Assembly: GCA_016713725.1 (NCBI GenBank)
Contig: JADJOO010000006.1
Location: 186,001-250,000 of the forward strand
Direction of reading: 5' to 3'
DNA from: Pseudomonadota bacterium
GTDB taxonomy: Bacteria > Pseudomonadota > Gammaproteobacteria > Steroidobacterales > Steroidobacteraceae
DNA: 64,000 nucleotides
This document shows, in pieces, positions 56,556-64,000 of this stretch. The notes under the pieces are model-generated. The model did no database searches. It had not been told where the DNA came from and was given only the letters and a program-made list of their open reading frames with translations. Numbering within the stretch: position 1 is the first letter of the stretch; the number at the start of each line of letters is the position of its first letter. The translations under genes were made by a program, and so were the position numbers.

Positions 56556-58703
56556 ATGAAGTCCATGCGCAGCTTGCATAGCCACACCCGTCTCCTCGCC
56601 CTCATCGCCTCGATTGCACTGCCGTTCGCGTCCGCGCAGCCGAAACCCGTTACCGCCGAACGCATCATCGCAGCCGACAGCGAGCCCCAGAACTGGCTCG
56701 CGCACGGTCGCACGTACGGCGAGCAGCGCTACAGCCCGCTCAAGCAGGTCAACGATGGCAACGTCGACAAGCTCGGGCTGGCGTGGTCGTATGCGACGAA
56801 CTCGACGCGTGGCCTGCAGGCCACGCCGATCGTCGTCGACGGCCGCATGTATGCGACCGGCGTCTGGAGCGTCGTGTACGCGCTCGATGCGAAGACCGGC
56901 AAGGAACTGTGGGCCTACGATCCACAGGTGCCGCGAGAATGGGGCCGGTATGCCTGCTGCGACGCCGTAAACCGCGGAGTGGCGCTGTGGGGCGACGCAC
57001 TCTACTTCGCGACGCTCGACGGCCGGCTGATTTCGCTCGACGCGCGAACAGGCAAGCAGCGTTGGGAGATCAACACGATCGACCGCACCAAGCCTTACAC
57101 GATCACTGGCGCGCCCCGGGTGATCAAGGGCAAGGTGTTGATCGGCAACGGCGGCGGCGAATACGGCGTGCGTGGCTATTTCTCTGCCTACGACGCGGAC
57201 ACCGGCAGGCTCGCGTGGCGCTTCTTCACCGTGCCGGGCAATCCCAGGGACGGCTTCGAGAGCCCGGAGATGGAAGCGGCCGCGAAGACGTGGACCGGCG
57301 AATGGTGGACCGGCGGCGGTGGCGGCACGGTGTGGGACTCGATGGCGTACGACCCCGACCTCGACACGCTCTACGTCGGCACCGGCAATGGGTCGCCGTG
57401 GGCGCGCTCGATCCGCTCACCGGGCGGCGGCGACAACCTGTACCTGTCGTCGATCCTGGCGCTCGATCCGGACACCGGGCGCCTGAAGTGGCATTACCAG
57501 GTGACGCCGGGCGACAACTGGGACTACACGGCGACGCAGCACATGATCCTCGCGGAGCTCCCCATCGGCGGCAAACCGCGCAAAGTGCTGATGCAGGCGC
57601 CGAAGAACGGCTTCTTCTATGTCATCGACCGCGTCACGGGCGAACTGCTGTCGGCGGACAAGTACATCCCGGCGACCTGGGCCAGCCACGTCGACATGAA
57701 GACGGGGCGCCCGGTCGAGACGCCCGAAGGCGACTGGAGCAAGGAAACCAAACTCATCGTGCCGGCGGCGTTCGGTGGCCACAACTGGCACCCGATGGCA
57801 TTCAATCCGCAGACCGGGCTGGTCTACATACCGGCGATGCAGCCCGCGGGCATTTATCCACCGTCGACTGAATTCCTGCGGACCGGCAAGTACACGCGGC
57901 AGGAAATGTTCTGGAACCCGGGCGTCGACTGGAACAATTACGCGAACACGGTGTACGCCATCCTCGCGCAGACGGGTGGCAACCTGCCGCAGGACCGTGG
58001 CTACCTGAAGGCCTGGGACCCGGTCGCGAAAAAGACCCGCTGGGAAATCGAGTACCCGGCGTTCTGGAACGGCGGCCTGCTGACGACCGCTGGCAACCTG
58101 CTGTTCCAGGGCACGGGCGACGGACGCTTCGTCGCCTACTCGGCCGATCAGGGCAAGACGCTGTGGTCCGTGCCGACGATGGTCGGCATCGTCGCGCCGC
58201 CGGTCACCTACTCGGTGGACGGCGAGCAGTACATCGCCGTGCTTGCGGGTTATGGCGGTGCGGGCGCGGTGACCGGTGGCGACCCGCGCACGATGGCGTC
58301 GGGCAAGTACCTGAACGAAGGTCACATCCTCGCGTTCAAACTGGGCGGCACGGCGCCGCTGCCGAAGATCTCCGAGCGCAATCTCGACATCCCCGAGCCT
58401 CCGGCGAGCACGGCGACGGCTGCGCAGGTCGAGAACGGCAAGTACAGGTACGCGGCCACCTGCATGGTGTGCCATGGCGCGTTGGTGGTGTCCGGCGGAG
58501 TCGTGCCGGACCTGCGTCGCCTCACGGCCGAGAAGCACTCGATCTTCAAGCAGATCGTCTACGACGGCGTGATCCACTCGGCTGGCATGCCGCGGATGGG
58601 CGACCTCGTGAGCGAGCAGGACGTTGCGGACATCCAGGCGTACATCATCGAGCGCTCGCAGCAGGATCGAGCGGCGGCAGCGACAGCTGCAGCCAAGAAG
58701 TAG
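56556..58703 (+). CDS. PQQ-dependent quinohemoprotein alcohol dehydrogenase
   Basis: 715-residue periplasmic type II alcohol dehydrogenase with PQQ and haem c. Signal peptide MRSLHSHTRLLALIASIALP, cleaved near ASA. An eight-bladed propeller carries tryptophan-docking motifs (TPIVVDGRMYATGVWSVVYA, LDPDTGRLKWHYQVTPGD). The adjacent disulfide cysteines are Cys134-Cys135 (RYACCDAV), and the catalytic aspartate is in TPGDNWDYTATQ. A C-terminal cytochrome c domain has CMVCH at residues 636-640 and methionine in HSAGMPRMGDL. It oxidises alcohols and passes electrons to the respiratory chain. PQQ synthesis genes are not in the window. Intact; the frame is open upstream to 56433 but the export signal fixes the start at 56556 or 56565. 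Confidence 0.95.
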   Translation: MKSMRSLHSHTRLLALIASIALPFASAQPKPVTAERIIAADSEPQNWLAHGRTYGEQRYSPLKQVNDGNVDKLGLAWSYATNSTRGLQATPIVVDGRMYATGVWSVVYALDAKTGKELWAYDPQVPREWGRYACCDAVNRGVALWGDALYFATLDGRLISLDARTGKQRWEINTIDRTKPYTITGAPRVIKGKVLIGNGGGEYGVRGYFSAYDADTGRLAWRFFTVPGNPRDGFESPEMEAAAKTWTGEWWTGGGGGTVWDSMAYDPDLDTLYVGTGNGSPWARSIRSPGGGDNLYLSSILALDPDTGRLKWHYQVTPGDNWDYTATQHMILAELPIGGKPRKVLMQAPKNGFFYVIDRVTGELLSADKYIPATWASHVDMKTGRPVETPEGDWSKETKLIVPAAFGGHNWHPMAFNPQTGLVYIPAMQPAGIYPPSTEFLRTGKYTRQEMFWNPGVDWNNYANTVYAILAQTGGNLPQDRGYLKAWDPVAKKTRWEIEYPAFWNGGLLTTAGNLLFQGTGDGRFVAYSADQGKTLWSVPTMVGIVAPPVTYSVDGEQYIAVLAGYGGAGAVTGGDPRTMASGKYLNEGHILAFKLGGTAPLPKISERNLDIPEPPASTATAAQVENGKYRYAATCMVCHGALVVSGGVVPDLRRLTAEKHSIFKQIVYDGVIHSAGMPRMGDLVSEQDVADIQAYIIERSQQDRAAAATAAAKK

Positions 58704-59133
58704 GCACTGTCACCGATTCGTGTTGGCGTCCTTGCCGACGCGTCCCGCAAGCGGACGGTCGGTGAGGGCGTTCGGTCCGGGTCTTTTCCGGGCGAGCGGA
58801 AAGGCAGACACGCTCGCCCGGAAAAGACCCGGACCGAACGCCTGATCGACCGCGCCTGAACGAATTCTCGTCAAAGCCCGAGAATTCGTACGGCGCATGC
58901 AGCGTCAAAGCGGTGACATCGCAAGACCGTCTTCCGATGATTCGCAACCGGCAATTTCCATGGCTCCGTCACCAGAACGTGTTGGTGAGACTCGTTCTGA
59001 TGCGTGCCGTACGCCGAAAGCCGACCGTCAACAGGGAATAACGACCCACAGCAGAAGTTTGTCGCTCCACAAATCAGACGCTCAAAGCCGCACGACACCT
59101 GCCCGCATCGCAGAGCAACTACGACACCGTCGT
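58704..59133. other. 430-bp intergenic region with two inverted repeats
   Basis: No convincing gene. It contains the perfect 32-bp palindrome at 58767-58842 and a second inverted repeat, CGAATTCTCG (58861-58870) with CGAGAATTCG (58879-58888). The stretch 58890-59130 is less GC-rich than its surroundings, with no clear start site or family similarity in any frame. Confidence 0.6.
58767..58842. repeat. Perfect 32-bp palindrome with 12-base loop
   Basis: GGCGTTCGGTCCGGGTCTTT and onward (58767-58798) is exactly complementary to 58811-58842, around the loop GAAAGGCAGACA. There is no T-tract after either arm. It lies 63 bases downstream of the PQQ dehydrogenase stop, so it probably ends or stabilises that transcript, or is a small mobile palindrome. 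Confidence 0.85.
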
Positions 59134-59313
59134 CTACGAATGCCGGTCTCTATCGTCGGTTTTCCGTCGCCACAATCTGACGAAGTGAACAAGCACGTCC
59201 AGCGATGCGCCCACGGCCGCTCCGAGTGCAACAAACAGGGCGAGTTGCCCGCGTGACGCGCCGTACGCGGCACCCAGCGCGGCTCCGATGGCGGTCGAAA
59301 CACCAATGCTCAC
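59134..59313 (-). CDS. Small membrane protein (59 residues)
   Basis: GTG at 59313 with GGAG upstream begins VSIGVSTAIGAALGAAYGAS. A second hydrophobic segment is LALFVALGAAVGASLDVLVH, and the end is basic (FVRLWRRKTDDRDRHS). Two glycine-zipper-like helices in a very short protein; no family recognised. The GTG overlaps the stop of the upstream membrane protein gene (GTGA), so the two are coupled. Confidence 0.6.
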   Translation of the reverse strand: MSIGVSTAIGAALGAAYGASRGQLALFVALGAAVGASLDVLVHFVRLWRRKTDDRDRHS

Positions 59314-59980
59314 GTCTCTGCTCCGCCAACCAATGGTCGGACCCGAATCATGATGATGCCGAGCCACGCAAACCATATGATCTGGCCAAGTCCAAAGGCG
59401 GTACCCAACTCAGCCAACGACGGAACAACCGTCAGAATGCCCGCTGCGCCAATCATGAGTCCGAGGTAGCTCAAGGCGCCTGGTAGCGCGCTGGAGCGCA
59501 GCGACGCAATACTGATAATAGCACCCACACGCCCCCGACGATCTCCACGCCACCTCCCAGCCCGTCTTGAATGGCCCCGATTGCGGTCCACACGGACGCC
59601 GCGTGCTCTGCATCTTGAGCATGAAGTGCCGCTACGGCCTCCAGCCCCACACTCCCAACCATGCCGCTCGCAATCACCAATCCGGCCCAAATCAGGCCGA
59701 ACGGCGTGGCTACCTTCATCAGGTCGCTGGACCTGCCGTTCAACCGTTCGTGAAGGGCGACCGACAGTAAGACCAAGACGATGCCAAATACGACGTAGAT
59801 CAGAATCGTCAACGCCTGGAAGATCGACTGCCTTTCCAGCGCGAACGAAAGTTTGCGTGCGGGCGTCCACTCCCCCGTGTCGCCCGGGTTCAGGAGCGTC
59901 GCCATGATCGCGAAGCCAACGATGTAGGCAAACGCCTCGACCAGTGCCGCAATGCCGCCGGCCATCTGCAAGTTAAGCAT
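59310..59980 (-). CDS. DUF4386-like multi-helix membrane protein, frameshifted
   Basis: About 222 residues, six helices: MAGGIAALVEAFAYIVGFAI, ILIYVVFGIVLVLLSVALHE, PFGLIWAGLVIASGMVGSVG and GVEIVGGVWVLLSVL, then in another frame ALPGALSYLGLMIGAAGILT and AFGLGQIIWFAWLGIIMIRV. The order and the QDGLGGG-type loop before helix four resemble DUF4386-type membrane proteins, but I am not certain. The frame changes near 59525. The restored stop overlaps the GTG of the next small gene, which supports the join. Function unknown. Confidence 0.66.
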
Positions 59981-60034
59981 GTTGTCCCTTGTCCCGATGG
60001 CGACACTCGTTTGCCAATGAACTGTTCGGCCACA

Positions 60035-60433
60035 TCAGACTTTCCGCACCCTTAGCATCGATGATCTGATTCGCCAGATTCGCGCCCTGTTGTAGCGCTG
60101 CAGCATGATGGGATAGACGTCCCACAGGATGACGACCAAGGCAACTGCCACCAGCCACGCATACTCGCTTCGCAAGAGGAGCCACACCATAACGACCACG
60201 CCAACGACAAGACTGCAGAGGTGCACGATTTCATTGAACCGGGTGCGCGGTTCCCATTCGAGCGCTGACTTGAGACCATTTACATGTCTGAAGCCTGGAT
60301 CGGAACGTCTTCGACGTCGATTCCAGTAGTCGCCCCGTGCGGCGAAGCGCTTGAACCAGCGGATGCCCAGTCGTTCGTGGAATCGACCATCACGTTCAAA
60401 GTCCCACAAATCGAAAATGGGGAGGTTTCTCAA
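60035..60433 (-). CDS. CrtO-like acyltransferase-type membrane protein, N-terminus uncertain
   Basis: 132 residues from a TTG at 60433. LPIFDLWDFERDGRFHERLG, IRWFKRFAARGDYWNRRR, two central helices (HLCSLVVGVVVMVWLLL, YAWLVAVALVVILWDV) and the ending YPIMLQRYNRARIWRI fit the short membrane proteins related to glycosyl-4,4'-diaponeurosporenoate acyltransferase (CrtO of staphylococci). That family also has an N-terminal helix that is not present here; a frame break near 60430 may have removed it. No carotenoid genes are nearby, so the enzymatic name should be taken as a family label only. Confidence 0.5.
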   Translation of the reverse strand: MRNLPIFDLWDFERDGRFHERLGIRWFKRFAARGDYWNRRRRRSDPGFRHVNGLKSALEWEPRTRFNEIVHLCSLVVGVVVMVWLLLRSEYAWLVAVALVVILWDVYPIMLQRYNRARIWRIRSSMLRVRKV

Positions 60434-60568
60434 TTGGAGAACTTGAGACAGCTCTTAGCGGCCCCGTCCATGCCCTCATGATACCTAGCGAGCCGCCCGC
60501 AGTCGTAATGACCGCTTGTGGCCGATCATACCGTTCCCGATAGCAGACGTCGTAGGCGCACATCCGAC

Positions 60569-62140
60569 CGAGGCCGTGTGAAAACACCGGCGCTAACGCG
60601 TTTGTAGCGCGAACCGACGACGAAGCATAGGCGGGCGTCACGCCCGCATCGCCGCGATCAGCAGTTGAACGCCCATGATCTGCATCACTCGCTTCAAGTT
60701 GTACGCCAGGACCTGCAGGCTCATCTCCGTTCGCACGCCGGGTAATCGCTTCGTCAGGAAGTGCGTCGCTCCCATCCACGATTTGAGCGTCCCGAACGTA
60801 TGCTCCACGGTCTGGCGACGCAGCCGCCCGGCCTGCGGCATGCCGTCGATGCGTTGTTGCATCCGCTCGACCACGTCTTCGTGCTCCCAGCGGTTGATGC
60901 GCCGATACTGATCGGTGGTGCACGCGCCGCGGATCGGACACCTCGAGCACGCCGATGACCAGTACTTGTGGATCACCATGCCCTTCTCGGTCGAGCTGAA
61001 GCGCCACGTGGCGTATTGCCCGGCAGGACAGCGATAGCGATCTCGCTTTGCCTCGTATTGGAAGTCGCGCTTATCGAAGCGGCCGGTGGTCGCCGAGTTC
61101 CGCGTGAGCGGCTTCGGCACGAGAGCCTTGATCTGCGCCTGTTCGCACCGGAGGATCTCTTCACCGCTGAAGTAGCCGCGGTCGGCCAGCACCGTCAGAT
61201 CCTGCGTGCCGAGCGTCTCCTGCGTCAGCTGCGCCATCGGGCTCAGTTGGTTGCGATCGTGGCCTTCGTTCCCGATCTCGTGCGTCACGATTAGATGGTG
61301 CTTGGTGTCGACGGCGGCCTGCACGTTGTAGCCCACCATCCCGTGCCGCGGCCGCTGGTGGCCATTGAGCGCGCATCGGGATCGGTCAGTGAGATCTGCT
61401 GGTCCGGTGTCGCTTCAAGCTGCCGCCCGATGGCCTCGAGCTTTTCATCTGTGCACGCACCGTCGCAAGCTTTTCCTTGAGGTGCTCAACCCCGCTCCTC
61501 AGGCACAAGTGACGGGTCGCGGTCTGCGCGATCGAGGTCGGCGAGGTAGCGTGCGATGCTCTGATCGAGCTGTTGCTGGCGGGCCTTGAGCTTGTGCGGC
61601 GTGAAGTTCTTGTCGCGGTTGTTCACCGCCTTGAACTTGCTGCCGTCGATCGCCACCAGCGCCTGCTCGAACAGCCCGATCTCGCGGCACAGTTGCACGA
61701 ACTGGCGGCAGGCCTGGCGGATGCCCGGGCCATTGTCACGACGGAAGTCGGCGATCGTCTTGAAGTCCGGGGCGAGCCGCCCGGTGAGCCAGATCAACTC
61801 GAGGTTGCGCTGCGTCTCGCGCTCCCAGGCGTCGGCTCGAGGGCAGACGGTTGAGGTAGCCGTAAACGTAGATCTTGAGCAGCGTGCCGGGATGGTACGC
61901 AGGCCGGCCGGTCGCCGCAGGCTCGGCGCCTTCGAAGCCAAGATTCGCCAGGTCGAGTTCGTCGACGAACGCGTCGACTGCGCGTACCGGGTTGTCATCG
62001 GCGATCCAGTCGTCCAGTCTCTCTGGCAGCAGCGTGGACTGGGCTCGGCACTCGCCTTCGATGAACCGCTTCATCGTGCACCTCTTCGTGTGGCACGATG
62101 ATATTCGCATAAATCACGCGATCGTTTTCACACAGCCTCG
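60569..62140. mobile_element. IS1182-like insertion sequence
   Basis: About 1.57 kb element bounded by terminal inverted repeats: CGAGGCCGTGTGAAAAC at 60569-60585 and, inverted, GTTTTCACACAGCCTCG at 62124-62140 (16 of 17 matching). It contains one transposase gene on the minus strand. I could not identify a target-site duplication in the flanks. It separates the small membrane protein genes from the M20 peptidase gene. Confidence 0.85.
60638..62074 (-). pseudogene. IS1182-family transposase, multiply frameshifted
   Basis: DDE transposase of about 478 residues when joined. The start at 62074 gives MKRFIEGECRAQSTLLPERL and LDDWIADDNPVRAVDAFVDE, the DUF772-type N-terminal domain, then AYHPGTLLKIYVYGYLNR. 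The second piece has LIWLTGRLAPDFKTIADFRR, ALVAIDGSKFKAVNNRDKNF (first catalytic aspartate) and a helical region. The third has GMVGYNVQAAVDTKHHLIVT, LTVLADRGYFSGEEIL (second aspartate), CPIRGACTTDQYRRI and QTVEHTFGTLKSWMGATHFL (glutamate region). Frames change near 61850, 61490, 61450 and 61345. As it reads, no functional transposase is made, unless the breaks are sequencing errors. Confidence 0.87.
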
Positions 62141-62272
62141 ACCCGTATCGGACGTCTGGCCCCCTACGGCCGGGTCGTGGGATGTTGGCGGCAGCGGGGG
62201 TGACTGCCGGGCGCGAGGTTGCGGTCGCGCACCGGATGCGGCATGGTCGTTTTTTCCTCGACGGAACCGCCC

Positions 62273-63847
62273 ATGTCACTGACGAGACGAATCCTCCTTG
62301 GCATCATTGCCGCCGGAGTGCTCGCCGCGACGGCGCAAGGCGCCGATTCCGAACGCGCTGCGATTGCTGCCTGGACGCACAGCCACCAGCACGCCTTGCT
62401 CGACGAGTACGAAGCCTTCCTGCGCCTGCCGAATGTCGCCACGGATCGCGCCGCTATTCGTCGTAATGCCGAGGCGCTGGTGCAGATGATGGAACGTCGC
62501 GGCCTCTCGCCGCGACTGCTGGAGATTGCCGATCGCAGTGCGCCACCGGCCGTGTACGGCGAGTGGTTGGTGCCCGGCGCGACGCGCACGCTGGTGCTTT
62601 ACGCGCACTACGACGGTCAGCCCGTGGACGCCGCCGACTGGGCCAGCGATCCCTGGACGCCGGTATGGCGACGCGGTCGGCTCGACGTCGCCCCCGAAAT
62701 CGTTCAACGAGATGCTTCGCAATCGATCGACCCCGATTGGCGCCTGTATGCGCGCGCCGCCTCCGACGACAAGGCCGGTGTGTTCGCGATTCTTGCGGCC
62801 ACGGACGCGTTGAAGGCAGCCGGCCTGCAGCCGACCACCAACCTCAAACTGTTCTTCGATGGCGAGGAGGAGATGGGATCGCCCCACCTGCGCGAAGTGC
62901 TGGACGTGCACCGCGAACTGCTCACCGCCGAAGCCTGGCTGATTGCCGATGGTCCCGTGCACCAGAGCGGTCGCCGGCAACTTGTGTTCGGCGTGCGCGG
63001 CGACGCCAACGTCGACATCACGGTGTACGGACCGAAGCGTCCCTTGCACAGCGGTCACTACGGCAACTTCGCAGCCAATCCTGCGCTGAGGCTGGCGCAC
63101 CTGCTGGCGTCGATGAAAGACGATGACGGACGTGTGCAGATTGCCGGCTGGTACGACGGCCTCGAACCACTGGGGCCGGCCGAGCGCGAGGCCCTGGAGG
63201 CCGCCCCCAACGACGAAACCGCCTTATTGCGAGACTTCGGCCTCACCGCAGGCGAAATGCGCGGCGTGTCCTTGCCCGAGGCGATCAACCTGCCCTCCCT
63301 GAACATCAACGGCATCCGTTCCGCCGACGTCGGCGCGCAAGCGCGTAATGTCATCCCGGCGGATGCACGCGCGACGCTCGACCTGCGCCTGGTGAAGGGC
63401 AATGCCGTGCAAGGGCAGTTCAGCCGGCTGGTGGCGCATGTCAAGGGCCAGGGCTTTCACGTGCTCGATCGCGCCCCGACCGACGCCGAACGCGCGCGCT
63501 ACCCAAAGATCGCCACCCTGGTGTTGCAGCCCGGCGGCTACGCCGCCTCACGCACCGCAATGGACCTGCCCATCGCGCGCGACGTCATCGCCGCCCTGCG
63601 TACCCTGGCCGGTGAAACGCTGCTGCTCACGCCGACGATGGGCGGAAGTCTGCCGCTGGTGGTCATCACCGACGCCACCGGTGCCCCAACCCTCATCATC
63701 CCGCTGGCGAATTCGGACAACAACCAGCACGCAGAGAACGAAAACCTGCGCGTCGGTCACCTTTGGGACGGCATCGCTACGATGGCGGCGGTGATGCGAC
63801 TGCCGCACGCCGCGGCATCGGCCACCGCGACGGACGGCGACGACTAA
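62273..63847 (+). CDS. M20 family exported metallopeptidase (dipeptidase)
   Basis: 524-residue zinc peptidase of the M20 family. Signal peptide MSLTRRILLGIIAAGVLAAT, cleaved near AQG. Metal ligands: TLVLYAHYDGQPVDAADW (His and catalytic Asp region), ARAASDDKAGVFAILAATDA (bridging Asp), KLFFDGEEEMGSPHL (catalytic and ligand Glu), AWLIADGPV and NNQHAENENLRV (last His). The dimerisation domain lies at about residues 225-385 (RPLHSGHYGNFAANPALRLA). The length is as for CNDP-like dipeptidases. Start at 62273, although the frame is open further upstream. Intact; just outside the insertion element, whose insertion may have replaced its natural upstream region. Confidence 0.92.
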   Translation: MSLTRRILLGIIAAGVLAATAQGADSERAAIAAWTHSHQHALLDEYEAFLRLPNVATDRAAIRRNAEALVQMMERRGLSPRLLEIADRSAPPAVYGEWLVPGATRTLVLYAHYDGQPVDAADWASDPWTPVWRRGRLDVAPEIVQRDASQSIDPDWRLYARAASDDKAGVFAILAATDALKAAGLQPTTNLKLFFDGEEEMGSPHLREVLDVHRELLTAEAWLIADGPVHQSGRRQLVFGVRGDANVDITVYGPKRPLHSGHYGNFAANPALRLAHLLASMKDDDGRVQIAGWYDGLEPLGPAEREALEAAPNDETALLRDFGLTAGEMRGVSLPEAINLPSLNINGIRSADVGAQARNVIPADARATLDLRLVKGNAVQGQFSRLVAHVKGQGFHVLDRAPTDAERARYPKIATLVLQPGGYAASRTAMDLPIARDVIAALRTLAGETLLLTPTMGGSLPLVVITDATGAPTLIIPLANSDNNQHAENENLRVGHLWDGIATMAAVMRLPHAAASATATDGDD

Positions 63848-64000
63848 TCGTCACGGGTGCGTGGCACCCCATTGACTGGTACGACGATCTGTCTAAAGAG
63901 GCATAGCTCGGTGTGCCTCCGCTCTGCGGCAAGCGATGCTGCCGACGAGTCCGTTACCGCTCCTGGCCGATTTTGCCGTTTCCCGCGAGCGGACCCAGAA

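Overview
The window is GC-rich, gene-dense DNA from a Gram-negative proteobacterium. Outer-membrane proteins (OmpW/OmpA fusion, DUF481), periplasmic M16 peptidases, glutathione-dependent formaldehyde oxidation, WS/DGAT and a PQQ alcohol dehydrogenase together suggest a gammaproteobacterium near the Xanthomonadales/Nevskiales/Steroidobacterales, but no marker gene here settles this. I saw no rRNA, tRNA or CRISPR array. A striking global property is that about 17 otherwise well-conserved genes carry single-base frame breaks and one carries an in-frame amber codon. Intact ATGA/GTGA start-stop couplings around them make uncorrected sequencing error more likely than mass gene decay. Broken genes are therefore annotated as whole genes with the break positions stated.

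Layout. 0-9 kb: DUF481 outer-membrane protein (-), phosphoketolase coupled to transaldolase (+), MscS channel (+), DUF3604 protein (+). 8.5-14 kb (-): operon DUF885 peptidase-like protein, catalytic M16, non-catalytic M16, Rossmann protein. 14-19.5 kb (+): a four-gene 2-oxoacid:acceptor oxidoreductase cluster (gamma, alpha, beta, then a GltD-like flavoprotein fused to a two-cluster ferredoxin), followed by a Crp-type regulator. 19.4-22.6 kb (-): CheB-CheR-PAS fusion plus a PAS protein. 22.8-27.3 kb: small stress and envelope genes (GlsB-like remnant, cardiolipin synthase-like enzyme, BON lipoprotein, Ala-rich lipoprotein, CPXCG protein) with a degenerate DNA ligase D fragment and two related hairpin repeats. 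27.3-29.5 kb (-): exported methyltransferase-like protein and an OmpW-OmpA fusion. 29.7-34.7 kb (+): two-domain M16 peptidase, DUF2891, WYL regulator.

34.8-38.3 kb: a beta-solenoid repeat protein (-), then frmA, fghA and DUF924 (+), with a 36-bp perfect inverted repeat between frmA and fghA. 38.3-42.7 kb: class IV aminotransferase, sulfotransferase-like protein, second exported methyltransferase-like protein (-), GST (+), TauE/SafE exporter (-). 42.8-47.9 kb (+): a five-gene overlapping operon of a TPP enzyme, BASS transporter, epimerase, SDR and ExoD-like protein. 47.9-52.9 kb (+): DUF2505, WS/DGAT, DUF3047 and acyl-CoA ligase, a lipid or wax-ester locus. 53-56.4 kb (-): iron alcohol dehydrogenase, membrane protein, amidase. 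56.5-58.7 kb (+): PQQ quinohemoprotein alcohol dehydrogenase, then a 32-bp perfect palindrome. 59-60.4 kb (-): three small membrane proteins. 60.57-62.14 kb: an IS1182-like element with a broken transposase. 62.3-63.8 kb (+): M20 peptidase.

Metabolic reading (inference): phosphoketolase plus transaldolase would yield acetyl-phosphate from sugar phosphates, and the oxidoreductase cluster would interconvert a 2-oxoacid and an acyl-CoA with electrons passed to NAD(P). The PQQ and iron alcohol dehydrogenases and frmA/fghA oxidise alcohols and formaldehyde. WS/DGAT with an acyl-CoA ligase could store acyl groups as wax ester or triacylglycerol.
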